64,000 nucleotides of DNA, taken from contig CAWGHN010000004.1 of assembly GCA_963822435.1 (NCBI GenBank), positions 558,001 through 622,000 on the forward strand, in the 5' to 3' direction. Positions 24,720 to 32,134 of this stretch are shown here, piece after piece. The translations under genes were made by a program, and so were the position numbers. How positions within the stretch are numbered: the stretch's first letter is position 1; each line of letters opens with the position of its first letter. Below the pieces are notes generated by a model. It saw nothing but the letters and a program-made list of their open reading frames with translations. It did not search any database and had not been told where the DNA came from. Source of the stretch: JAUYQR01 sp963822435 (GTDB lineage Bacteria; Pseudomonadota; Alphaproteobacteria; Rhodobacterales; Rhodobacteraceae).

Positions 24720-25685
24720 ATGAGCGACGTCATTCGCCGCAAGATCGACCGGGCCGAAGCGGCCCAGCAGGATGGTGCGCCGGGGGCGGACCGTGGCTGG
24801 CGGCTGGCGCTGGCGCGGGCGGCGCGCAACGGGCTTGGTCTTGACGTCGAATTTCGCCGCATGTCGGTGCGCCGTGCATCGCTGGCCGAAGTGCTGGAAC
24901 TTCCGCCCGACCGCGCCCTTCTGGCGCTGCTCGACGGGCCAGAGGCGGGCCTTGGCCTGCTGATGCTGTCGGCCCCGGTGCTGTCGGCCTTCATCGAGGT
25001 GCAGACGATCGGCCGCGTGTCGCCGCAGCCCGCGCCGGGGCGCAAACCGACACGGACCGATGCCGCGATGGTGGCGGGCCTGATCGACGCAGCACTGGTG
25101 GAGATGGAGGATATCCTGGCCGAGGAGGCGGATCTGGTCTGGGCCGGCGGGTTTCGCTATGCCTCCCACCTGGAGGATGCGCGCCCGCTTGGCCTGCTGC
25201 TTGAAGAAGAGGCCTACCGCGTTCTGGTGGCCGAGGTGGCGCTTGCCGGCGGCGTGAAATCCGGCGAGGTGATTCTGGCCTTGCCCGCGCAAGGGCGCGG
25301 CCGGCGGCCGGCGGTGGACGCGAGCGCTGTGGCGGATCTGGCGGGGCCGCAGTTCACCTCGGCCCTTGGCGCGCAGGTGATGCAGGTCGATTGCACGCTG
25401 CTGGCGGTGCTTGGCCGGGTGTCGCTGCCGCTGTCACGGGTGATGGCGCTGGCCGCAGGCGAGGTGTTGCCGCTGCCCGCCGCCGCGCTGGATGCGGTTT
25501 CGCTGGAAACGCAGGATGGGCGACGCCTGACCGCCGGCAAGCTGGGGCAGAACCGCGGGATGCGCGCGGTCAAACTGGCGCAAGGGGCCGCGCAGACGGC
25601 ACCCACCCTGCGCAAGCCCGATGCCGCACCACCTGCCCAAGCCGCCACCCCCTCCGAGCCGGAGGTTTGGCGCACTGCCGTCTGA
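24720..25685 (+). CDS. FliM/FliN-like C-terminal (SpoA) domain protein
   Basis: 321 residues from ATG 24720. The C-terminal third (about 220-290) has the SpoA/FliN fold signature: LPLSRVMALAAGEVLPLP, then LETQDGRRLTAGKLGQNRG, as in flagellar switch or type III secretion C-ring proteins. The N-terminal part has a weak FliM-like middle (ADLVWAGGFRYASHLEDARP) and no CheY-binding LSQxEIDALL peptide. No other flagellar gene is near. Its place behind a kinase/receiver pair hints that the receiver may act on it, but this is inference. Confidence 0.75.
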   Translation: MSDVIRRKIDRAEAAQQDGAPGADRGWRLALARAARNGLGLDVEFRRMSVRRASLAEVLELPPDRALLALLDGPEAGLGLLMLSAPVLSAFIEVQTIGRVSPQPAPGRKPTRTDAAMVAGLIDAALVEMEDILAEEADLVWAGGFRYASHLEDARPLGLLLEEEAYRVLVAEVALAGGVKSGEVILALPAQGRGRRPAVDASAVADLAGPQFTSALGAQVMQVDCTLLAVLGRVSLPLSRVMALAAGEVLPLPAAALDAVSLETQDGRRLTAGKLGQNRGMRAVKLAQGAAQTAPTLRKPDAAPPAQAATPSEPEVWRTAV

Positions 25686-25719
25686 GGGCTCGGGCGGTCG
25701 TTGCCGAAGCGGCGCGAGA

Positions 25720-26151
25720 TCAGCCTTTGGCGGCGGCAAGCGCCGCGATCTGCGGCCGCAGATGGTCCAACTGATAGCCGTAGCGCGCGGGAATGCCGAT
25801 CAGGTCATCGGCGGGCAGACGTCCGGCATGCGCCAGCGCCCAGACCACCGACGAGCGGTTGCCAGAGGCGCAATAGGCCAGAACCGGGCCACTGGCCGCG
25901 TCGATCGCCGCCCTTTGGGCCGTGACATTGGCCATCGTCAGCGCGCCGCCGATCACCGGGTTGGCGACAAAGCGCAGGCCCATCGCCTCGGCTGCCGTCT
26001 GCATCGCGGTGCCGTGCAGGTGCGGAGGGATTTCGCCATCGGGGCGGTTGTCGATGATCGTGGTAAAGCCTGCCGCCTTGATCGCCGCAAGATCAGACGG
26101 TTCGATCTGCGGCGAAACGGCGTAGGCGGGCGTGAGCGGGCGGATATCCAT
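25720..26151 (-). CDS. TIGR01244 phosphatase/sulfurtransferase-like protein (Blh N-terminal type)
   Basis: 143 residues from ATG 26151, GAAGGA upstream. MDIRPLTPAYAVSPQIEPSD and DNRPDGE are typical of the TIGR01244 family, with the P-loop CASGNRSS (Cys94, Arg99) of DSP-like phosphatases/persulfide-handling proteins. In other bacteria this domain is fused to the MBL persulfide dioxygenase (Blh); here the MBL protein is encoded separately four genes up. Likely role: handling persulfide or thiol sulfur in sulfide detoxification. Last gene of the unit. Confidence 0.87.
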   Translation of the reverse strand: MDIRPLTPAYAVSPQIEPSDLAAIKAAGFTTIIDNRPDGEIPPHLHGTAMQTAAEAMGLRFVANPVIGGALTMANVTAQRAAIDAASGPVLAYCASGNRSSVVWALAHAGRLPADDLIGIPARYGYQLDHLRPQIAALAAAKG

Positions 26152-26189
26152 GCGGTGGCGTCCTTCTTTGAAACGGGCTTGAAACAGGG

Positions 26190-26627
26190 TCAGGTTGGGG
26201 CGGCAGCGCGGCGCAACGCAGCCCGGAACGGGGCCGCCGCCAGCATGCCGACCAGCATTGCGGCGAAGAACACAAGGCCGCCCGTGCCGCCGAACGACAG
26301 CGAGGCGACCGCCGGTCCGGGGCAAAGCCCGGCCAGGGCCCAGCCAGCACCGAACAGCACCGAACCCCAGATCAATCCGGGATCAAGCCGCTGCGGGCCA
26401 AGTCGCGGCAGGGTTGTGCCCAGCACCGACATGCGCCGCCGCGCCGCCACCCGCCAGGCCACCGCCATCGGCACGATCGCGCCGCCCATCACGAAGGCAA
26501 GCGTCGGGTCCCAGTCGCCGAACACGTCGAGCCAGCCTTGCACCTTGGTGGTGTCGGTCATGCCCGAAACCACAAGCCCCAGCCCGAACACTGCACCGGC
26601 AACCCCGGCAGATACCGCGCGCAGCAT
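26190..26627 (-). CDS. YeeE/YedE family half-transporter, second half
   Basis: 145 residues, four to five helices. Its ATG (26625-26627) overlaps the stop of the gene before it (ATGA). GLGLVVSGMTDTTKVQGWLD and the later LIWGSVLFGAGWALAGLCPG match the second module of YeeE/YedE thiosulfate/sulfur-compound transporters; the Cys in LAGLCPGPA aligns with the conserved transport cysteine. Together with the upstream half it should form a channel for thiosulfate or similar sulfur compounds (PmpAB-type). Confidence 0.88.
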   Translation of the reverse strand: MLRAVSAGVAGAVFGLGLVVSGMTDTTKVQGWLDVFGDWDPTLAFVMGGAIVPMAVAWRVAARRRMSVLGTTLPRLGPQRLDPGLIWGSVLFGAGWALAGLCPGPAVASLSFGGTGGLVFFAAMLVGMLAAAPFRAALRRAAAPT

Positions 26628-27052
26628 CAGATCACCCCCCACAGATGCCGCAGCACGGCCATCACCACCCCGCCCGCGCCGATGTAGACCACGGTTGCAA
26701 CGATGCCGCGCAACGACAGCCGCGAGATGCCGCAAACCCCGTGGCCCGAGGTGCAGCCATTGGCAAGGCGCGACCCGAACCCGACCATCAGCCCCGCAAC
26801 AAGGATCAGGGGCACGCTGTCGGTCAGGTGCGTTTCGGTGGCGAAAACCGGGCGCAGCAGTGCGGGCGCAAGAAGCAGGCCGCCAAGAAATGCCGCCGTC
26901 TCGCGCCACATGCCGCGATCGGTGCCATCGACGATGCCGCCCACAAGCCCAGAGGCCCCCATGACACGCCCGTTCATCAACAGAAAGATCGCGCCCGCGG
27001 TGCCGATCAGGGCGCCCCCGGCAAGACCCCAGAGCCAGTCAGTCTCGATCAT
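26627..27052 (-). CDS. YeeE/YedE family half-transporter, first half
   Basis: 141 residues with about four helices. The family signature GFGSRLANGCTSGHGVCG followed by ISRLS is intact, with the two cysteines thought to relay sulfur species. In many proteobacteria the pair is called pmpA/pmpB and lies in sulfide-responsive operons with an MBL persulfide dioxygenase. Here it lies 23 bp after the MBL gene. Direction of transport (uptake of thiosulfate or removal of sulfite) cannot be told from sequence. Confidence 0.9.
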   Translation of the reverse strand: MIETDWLWGLAGGALIGTAGAIFLLMNGRVMGASGLVGGIVDGTDRGMWRETAAFLGGLLLAPALLRPVFATETHLTDSVPLILVAGLMVGFGSRLANGCTSGHGVCGISRLSLRGIVATVVYIGAGGVVMAVLRHLWGVI

Positions 27053-27075
27053 CGTCAGCGCCCCGGTGTCATGTC

Positions 27076-27948
27076 CTACAAACCATTCAGCGGAACCTTC
27101 AGATACGAGGTGCCATTGTCTTCCGCCTCCGGCATATGACCTGCCCGCATGTTGATCTGCAAGGACGGGATGATCAGGCGCGGCATGGCCAAGGTCGCGT
27201 CGCGGGCCTCACGCAGGGCCACGAAATCTTCGCGCCGCCGCCCCGCACCGATATGCACATTGCGGGATTTCTGATCTCCGACAGTGCTTTCCCAGGCAAA
27301 GGTGTCACGGCCCGGTGCCTTGTAATCATGGCCCACGAAAATCCGCGTGCTGTCAGGCAGGGCAAGAATCTTCTGCACGCTGTCAAACATCACCTCGGCC
27401 GATCCGCCGGGAAAATCGCAGCGCGCGGTGCCGAAATCCGGCATGAACAGCGTGTCGCCGACGAAGGCCGCATCACCGATCACATAGGTCAGGCAGGCTG
27501 GCGTGTGGCCGGGCGTGTGCAAGACTTCGCCGCGCAACTGGCCGATCATCAGGCTGTCCCCTTCGGCAAACAGCCGGTCGAACTGCGATCCGTCGCGGGC
27601 AAAGCGGGTGCCTTCGTTGAACACCTTGCCAAAGGTATCCTGCACCACGGTGATCCGCGCGCCGATCCCGATCTTGCCGCCAAGCCGTTCCTGGATGTAG
27701 GGCGCGGCCGACAGGTGATCGGCATGGACGTGGGTTTCCAGAATCCATTGCAGATCAAGGTTCTGGTCGGTGATGGCCGCAATCACCGCATCCGCCGAGC
27801 GCGTGTCTGTCCGCCCGGAGGCATAGTCGAAATCGAGGACCGAATCGATCACCGCCGCGCCGCGACCCTGCGGATCTTGCACGAGATAGGTGATGGTGTT
27901 CGTTGCCTCGTCAAAGAAGGCCTGAACCTTTGGGGCTGGCTGGACCAT
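27076..27948 (-). CDS. MBL-fold hydrolase, persulfide dioxygenase-like
   Basis: 290 residues from ATG 27948, with AGAGGA 6 bases ahead; further upstream in-frame codons lack a binding site. Metallo-beta-lactamase motif ETHVHADHLS (His73, His75, Asp77, His78), later HTPGHTPACLTY and the VGDTLFMPD strand, as in ETHE1/Blh persulfide dioxygenases, which oxidise glutathione persulfide to sulfite. It opens a four-gene operon with two YeeE/YedE halves and the TIGR01244 protein, which supports a sulfide/persulfide role. Confidence 0.9.
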   Translation of the reverse strand: MVQPAPKVQAFFDEATNTITYLVQDPQGRGAAVIDSVLDFDYASGRTDTRSADAVIAAITDQNLDLQWILETHVHADHLSAAPYIQERLGGKIGIGARITVVQDTFGKVFNEGTRFARDGSQFDRLFAEGDSLMIGQLRGEVLHTPGHTPACLTYVIGDAAFVGDTLFMPDFGTARCDFPGGSAEVMFDSVQKILALPDSTRIFVGHDYKAPGRDTFAWESTVGDQKSRNVHIGAGRRREDFVALREARDATLAMPRLIIPSLQINMRAGHMPEAEDNGTSYLKVPLNGL

Positions 27949-27995
27949 GACATATCCTCTTTCGCGGTGCGCCGGTTTGCGAGCAAACGGATCAG

Positions 27996-28011
27996 ATTGC
28001 AAGACATGAAT
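27996..28011. promoter_or_regulatory. Possible SqrR/BigR-type operator
   Basis: ATTG-N8-GAAT, one mismatch from the ATTC-N8-GAAT motif I recall for the persulfide sensor SqrR of Rhodobacter capsulatus. It lies 48 bp upstream of the MBL start in an unusually AT-rich stretch. No ArsR-family regulator gene is adjacent. Suggestive only. Confidence 0.3.
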
Positions 28012-28094
28012 ATGTAAATGGGCAACGATTGACCTGAGTCAAGGAGCCATGCGCATCGTCACGCTAGGGTGAGGATGAGGACAAGGAGTGCAGG

Positions 28095-28427
28095 ATGCAA
28101 GCCCAGATGAAACGACCCCTGGCCGAGCGCAAGCTGGCGCTGCAGGCGCAACTGGCGATCTTGAACGCGCGGTTGCAGTCGATCGAGCGCGATCTGGAGG
28201 CTGAACCGGACCGCGATTGGGAAGACGCGGCGATCGAACGCGAGGATGACGAGGTGCTGGAGGAAACCGGCCTCGTCAGCCAGCGCGAGCTGCGCCAGAT
28301 CGAAGCCGCGCTGCACCGCATCGAGGCGGGCGACTACGGCATCTGCCTGCGCTGCGGCGCCGAAATCAGCGAGGCCCGGTTGGACATCCTGCCCTACACC
28401 GCATTTTGCAAGGAGTGCGCAAAATGA
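28095..28427 (+). CDS. DksA/TraR-family zinc-finger protein
   Basis: 110 residues from ATG 28095, AAGGAG upstream. A coiled-coil N-terminal half (EAEPDRDWEDAAIEREDDEV with acidic residues at the tip region) is followed by a four-cysteine zinc site C84, C87, C105, C108 (CLRCG...CKEC). DksA-like proteins insert into the RNA polymerase secondary channel and modulate transcription, often with ppGpp. This is a short TraR-like form and the genome probably has a separate full-length DksA. It overlaps the next small gene (ATGA). Confidence 0.9.
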   Translation: MQAQMKRPLAERKLALQAQLAILNARLQSIERDLEAEPDRDWEDAAIEREDDEVLEETGLVSQRELRQIEAALHRIEAGDYGICLRCGAEISEARLDILPYTAFCKECAK

Positions 28428-28618
28428 CGAAAGCCCCCGCAAAGGCCAGTCATCCGCAAGACACCGGGGCGTTCGAGGCGGGGATGGCCGCAGAGGCTAT
28501 TGGTCTGGACATGCTTTTGGCCGAAATGCGGGCGCTTGCGGCCCTGATCCCCGGGCACGAAAGCGCCCCGCGCAGCGACAGCGAAATCGAGGCGGATTTC
28601 GACAACATGCCGGTGTGA
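28424..28618 (+). CDS. Small hypothetical protein coupled to the DksA-like gene
   Basis: 64 residues from ATG 28424, overlapping the previous stop, with AAGGAG inside the end of the DksA-like gene. Acidic C terminus (SDSEIEADFDNMPV) and one short helix (GLDMLLAEMRALAAL). No family recognised; the coupled start and good binding site argue for a real gene. Confidence 0.65.
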   Translation: MTKAPAKASHPQDTGAFEAGMAAEAIGLDMLLAEMRALAALIPGHESAPRSDSEIEADFDNMPV

Positions 28619-28743
28619 CGGCAGGCCGGGCGCTGGCCTTGCGGGCTCACCGACGACGTTTCGGTGAAATTGAGTGCGGCCAACGGCTTGCCACGGCGGC
28701 TCCCTTGCGGCTTTAGTTGCCGCAGGTGGCGCAGGGAGCGGGC

Positions 28744-30510
28744 ATGGCCGCAGGCGACGTAAAATCCGAGATGCGCGATGCGGTGCTGGTGGTCACGCTG
28801 GATCATCCGCCGTCGAACGCGCTGACCCAAGCGATGCGGGCGGCACTGCTGGCTGTGGTGCAGGCACCGGGCGCGGCCGAGGCCATTGTCATCTGCGGGC
28901 AGGGCGCGGTGTTCTGCAGCGTGGTCGCGGGCGAGCGGGACCGGGCGGCCCCGGACCTTGCGGCACTGTGCCTTGGCGTGCAGGGCTGCGCGGTTCCGGT
29001 CGTGGTTGCGCTGCACGGATCGGCGATGGGTCCGGGGGCGGAACTGGCATTGGCGGCGCGGGCGCGGGTGGCGCGGGCAGGAACCCGGATCGCTTTTCCC
29101 GACATAGCCCTTGGTTTGCCACCCGAGGCTGGATCGACGCAGCGGCTGCCGCGTCTGGTGGGTGCGGCCGAGGCGTTGCGCATGCTTCTGACCGGGCGCG
29201 CAGTCACGGCCGAGGACGCGCAGCACAGCGGCCTGATTGACCAGATCGTGCCCGAAGGCGAAACCGAAGCCGCAATCGCCCTTGCGCGCCGTCTGGTTGG
29301 CCGTCCGAAAGCCGACCCTGGGCCGGGCGACCCGCTGGCCTATCAGGCGGCGGTGGCAGCCGCGCGACGAGATCAGCAGGGCGCGATGCCGGCGATCGGG
29401 CGGGTGATCGACTGCGTCGAGGCGGCGCTGGTGCTGCCGCTGGAAAACGGCGTCGCGCTGGAAGCCGTGGCGCGCGAGGATCTGGAAGCGTCCGACGATG
29501 CCCGCGCGCTTCGCTGGGCGGTGGAGGCGGAGCGGCGCGCGCTGATGCGACTGGCCTCGGTGTCGGACGGTTCGGGGGGCAACGTGCAGCATCTGGGCTT
29601 GCACGGAACCGGGCCGGGGATGGCGAGCCTTGCGTTGCTGGCCGTCACGCGCGGATTTGCGGTGACTTGGGTGGCAGGAGATGCGGCTGCGCTGGCACGC
29701 GGCATCGGGTGGGCCACCGAACGGATGCAGGCAGAGGAACGGGCAGGGCGGTTGTCGGCGGCCGGACATGTGGCAGCGCGGGCGCGGCTGCAGACCGGCG
29801 AGGGTCTGGAGGCTTTGGCCCCGGCGGGGGTGGTGGTGCATGTCCTGGCACCCGACACGGCAGAACGTTCCGGCCTTGCTGCCGACGCTGTGCATGTCGT
29901 GCTGGGCGGAGCGAGCGGCGATATCGGGCTGGCGCTGGCCCGGTCTGGCCGGATGAGTGAACTTGCGTTGCCCGCTGGTGTCGGGTCAAAGACCGCCTCC
30001 CTGATGACCGACGTGCTGCGCCGGCTGGGCGTGCCGCCTGTGCTGGTGGGCGAGCGCCCGGTCATGGGGCGGCGTCTGGCGGCGGCCGGGGCCACGGCAC
30101 TGGCCCGGCTGACCGGCCTTGGCGTGCCGAAACGGCTGGTTGCGGCGGCGCTGGACGGCTTTGGCGCGCGGCTGCCCGATGCAGCACTGCCCGATCTTGG
30201 CGCCGATCTGCGCCCGATGCCCGAGGCCGAGGTTCTGAACCGCTGGCTGGGCGCGCTGGCGAACGCCGGCTTGCAACTGCTGGAGGCGGGCATCGCACTG
30301 CAACCATCCGACATCGACCATTGCCTGATCGCCGGGCAAGGCTTTCCGCGCTGGCGCGGGGGCGCGATGTATCAGGCGGACCGTCGCGGCCTGATGGTGC
30401 TGCGCCGCGACCTGCGGCTTTGGGCCGAGGATGACCCGGTCTGGGCGCCGACGCCGTTTCTGGATGACCTGATCGCCAACGGCACCCGCCTGTCGGCCCT
30501 GAACCGCTAA
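28744..30510 (+). CDS. Degenerate FadJ-like hydratase/dehydrogenase protein
   Basis: 588 residues from ATG 28744 (CAGGGAG ahead). The N-terminal third is a crotonase domain: VVALHGSAMGPGAELALAAR keeps one catalytic Glu, but the second site reads FPDIALGLPPEAG, with Asp where enoyl-CoA hydratases have Glu. The middle resembles a 3-hydroxyacyl-CoA dehydrogenase Rossmann fold (LGLHGTGPGMASLALL) but lacks the HFFxP segment with the catalytic His. The C-terminal part (PRWRGGAMYQADRRGL) matches the last FadB/FadJ domain. FadJ is normally 690-730 residues. It may be a non-enzymatic or altered paralog; no thiolase is beside it. Confidence 0.75.
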   Translation: MAAGDVKSEMRDAVLVVTLDHPPSNALTQAMRAALLAVVQAPGAAEAIVICGQGAVFCSVVAGERDRAAPDLAALCLGVQGCAVPVVVALHGSAMGPGAELALAARARVARAGTRIAFPDIALGLPPEAGSTQRLPRLVGAAEALRMLLTGRAVTAEDAQHSGLIDQIVPEGETEAAIALARRLVGRPKADPGPGDPLAYQAAVAAARRDQQGAMPAIGRVIDCVEAALVLPLENGVALEAVAREDLEASDDARALRWAVEAERRALMRLASVSDGSGGNVQHLGLHGTGPGMASLALLAVTRGFAVTWVAGDAAALARGIGWATERMQAEERAGRLSAAGHVAARARLQTGEGLEALAPAGVVVHVLAPDTAERSGLAADAVHVVLGGASGDIGLALARSGRMSELALPAGVGSKTASLMTDVLRRLGVPPVLVGERPVMGRRLAAAGATALARLTGLGVPKRLVAAALDGFGARLPDAALPDLGADLRPMPEAEVLNRWLGALANAGLQLLEAGIALQPSDIDHCLIAGQGFPRWRGGAMYQADRRGLMVLRRDLRLWAEDDPVWAPTPFLDDLIANGTRLSALNR

Positions 30511-30515
30511 GCGCG

Positions 30516-30731
30516 TCAGCCGAGCAGGATACCTGTGACCACCAACATCAACCCCAGCGCCGACACGCCCAGCGCCGCCATGTTGATCACCACGACGCGC
30601 TGCAATTCGGCCCGCATCGCTGCGTCGGGCAACCCTGCGCGCCGCGCCTTCATGGCCCGCACGATGCAGTAGCCAAGCCCCGCAATCCCGACAAGCGAGA
30701 CGCATGCGCCGATCCAGATCAATGCCTGCAT
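30516..30731 (-). CDS. Small two-helix membrane protein
   Basis: 71 residues from ATG 30731: two membrane helices (about 3-24 and 48-69) joined by a basic loop ending in AMRAELQRVVVINM. Five bases separate its stop from that of the convergent FadJ-like gene. No function known; the helix-loop-helix layout and clean start suggest a real conserved gene. Confidence 0.65.
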   Translation of the reverse strand: MQALIWIGACVSLVGIAGLGYCIVRAMKARRAGLPDAAMRAELQRVVVINMAALGVSALGLMLVVTGILLG

Positions 30732-30896
30732 GTGGTGGTCGCTCTCCGGTTGGTTCCGTGTCAGGCGTTAGCCCGTCATCTTGCCGCTGACAAGGTGGCG
30801 GTTGCCGGATCGGCGCTTGAAACCGGGGCGCGCCACAGGGTAGGAAGCGCGCGGCGGGGGGATGCCCTGACCCATGAAGCCCAGAACGAGGACCAG

Positions 30897-31151
30897 ATGG
30901 CCGACCCGACCGATGCCTACACCGTGACCGCCGACGAGCTGCGCCAGTTCATCGAACGCTACGAGCAACTGGAAAGCGAAAAGAAGGACGTGACCGAGCA
31001 GCAGAAAGAGCTGATGGCCGAAGCCAAGGGCCGCGGTTACGACACCAAGGTGATGCGCAAGGTCATCGCACTGCGCAAGCGCAAGCCCGACGAGATCGCC
31101 GAAGAAGAAGCGATCATGGAAATGTACAAGACCGCGCTCGGGATGGCGTAA
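30897..31151 (+). CDS. gapR: GapR-like nucleoid protein (DUF2312)
   Basis: 84 residues from ATG 30897 with GAGGA ahead. The family pattern is complete: LRQFIERYEQLESEKKDVTE, then AKGRGYDTKVMRKVIALRKR and a C-terminal EEEAIMEMYKTALG. GapR of Caulobacter is a tetrameric clamp that binds overtwisted, AT-rich DNA ahead of forks and RNA polymerase and stimulates topoisomerases. It is nearly universal in alphaproteobacteria. It is convergent with the sulfotransferase-like gene 3 bases on. Confidence 0.92.
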   Translation: MADPTDAYTVTADELRQFIERYEQLESEKKDVTEQQKELMAEAKGRGYDTKVMRKVIALRKRKPDEIAEEEAIMEMYKTALGMA

Positions 31152-31154
31152 CCT

Positions 31155-32027
31155 TTAGGCCGAGAGGAAGCGCACGCCGGGCATGGTGCGGATCAACGCC
31201 ACGTCGGCGTGATAGCGGGCGGTCAGATCATCGACCAGATCCTGCGTCCAGCCGGGGGTGTCAAGTTCCACCGTGATCTGGTCGTCGCGCTGGAAGCGTT
31301 CCAGAAACGCCGTCATCACCCGGCGGCGCTGCGACACTCCCGCCGGTGGGTGTGCTGCGACATAGGCGCGCATCCGGGTAAAGCCTTCGGGCGTCAGAAG
31401 GATCGACATCAGCTCGTCGGTGTCGGTCAGGCTTACCTCCGCGCCGTGGCCCGACACAGCCTGCAAGACCTCGTTCCAGATCAGGGGCGTGTCCTCGTCA
31501 CACCAGACGGTCAGCGGCACGTTCGGGCAATGGTGCAGGATGCGACGCACCGTATCGGACCACAAAAGCCCGCGCGGATCGAGGCCGGTCAGGATGTCTT
31601 CGGTGCTGCGGGTCGAGACCTTTTCCTGCAGCGCGGGCAGGAAGGTTGCGGGGTTGCGGATCGCCAGATGAAACTCGGCGTCCAGAAACGGGAATATCTG
31701 CGTGAAGCTGAGCGCGCGTTCGCCGCTGTAGCTGTAAAGCCCGTCACGCGCCGCCCATGTGGGAAAGCCCAGAAAGCTGTCCCAGCTGAGCACAACCCGG
31801 TCCGCCGCCTGTTCCCCGACGATCTGGCCAAGGATCGCCCCCTGCATCTCGGCCGAGGCGGCACCGCCCTTCAACTCGATCGAGGTGTCGCGGAGCAGTT
31901 TGCGGTAGCGTGTCGGGGCCGGGATCGCGATGCCCTGATCGGCCAGCACGGCGCGGTTCTTCAGCAGGCACCGCACCAGCCGGTCTTCGTCGGTGCAATG
32001 TGCGCCAAGGTGATAGACGATGCGCAT
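31155..32027 (-). CDS. Sulfotransferase-fold-like hypothetical protein
   Basis: 290 residues from ATG 32027. The opening MRIVYHLGAHCTDEDRLVRC, followed by LLKNRAVLADQGIAIP, looks like the first strand and P-loop region of PAPS-dependent sulfotransferases (usual wording HLGAHKTGTT...L..N...L...G). The lysine and threonines of that loop are missing, so cofactor binding is doubtful. The rest has LAIRNPATFLPALQEK, again sulfotransferase-like (R-x-P). Probably a degenerate family member of unknown function; confidence in the family is moderate. Confidence 0.6.
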   Translation of the reverse strand: MRIVYHLGAHCTDEDRLVRCLLKNRAVLADQGIAIPAPTRYRKLLRDTSIELKGGAASAEMQGAILGQIVGEQAADRVVLSWDSFLGFPTWAARDGLYSYSGERALSFTQIFPFLDAEFHLAIRNPATFLPALQEKVSTRSTEDILTGLDPRGLLWSDTVRRILHHCPNVPLTVWCDEDTPLIWNEVLQAVSGHGAEVSLTDTDELMSILLTPEGFTRMRAYVAAHPPAGVSQRRRVMTAFLERFQRDDQITVELDTPGWTQDLVDDLTARYHADVALIRTMPGVRFLSA

Positions 32028-32134
32028 CTGCCCTGTTTCTGCCTGTGCCTGCCCCGGGCCGCTGCGGGCCGTTGGCGGCAACTATACGGGGTTTTCTGGA
32101 CAGGGAAACCGCTTTCCTGTAGGCCCTGTCCGCG

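Noticed and set aside
23376..25292. Long minus-strand frame opposite the histidine kinase and FliM-like gene
   Set aside because: Crosses two well-supported genes and the gap between them; composition is typical of an antisense shadow.
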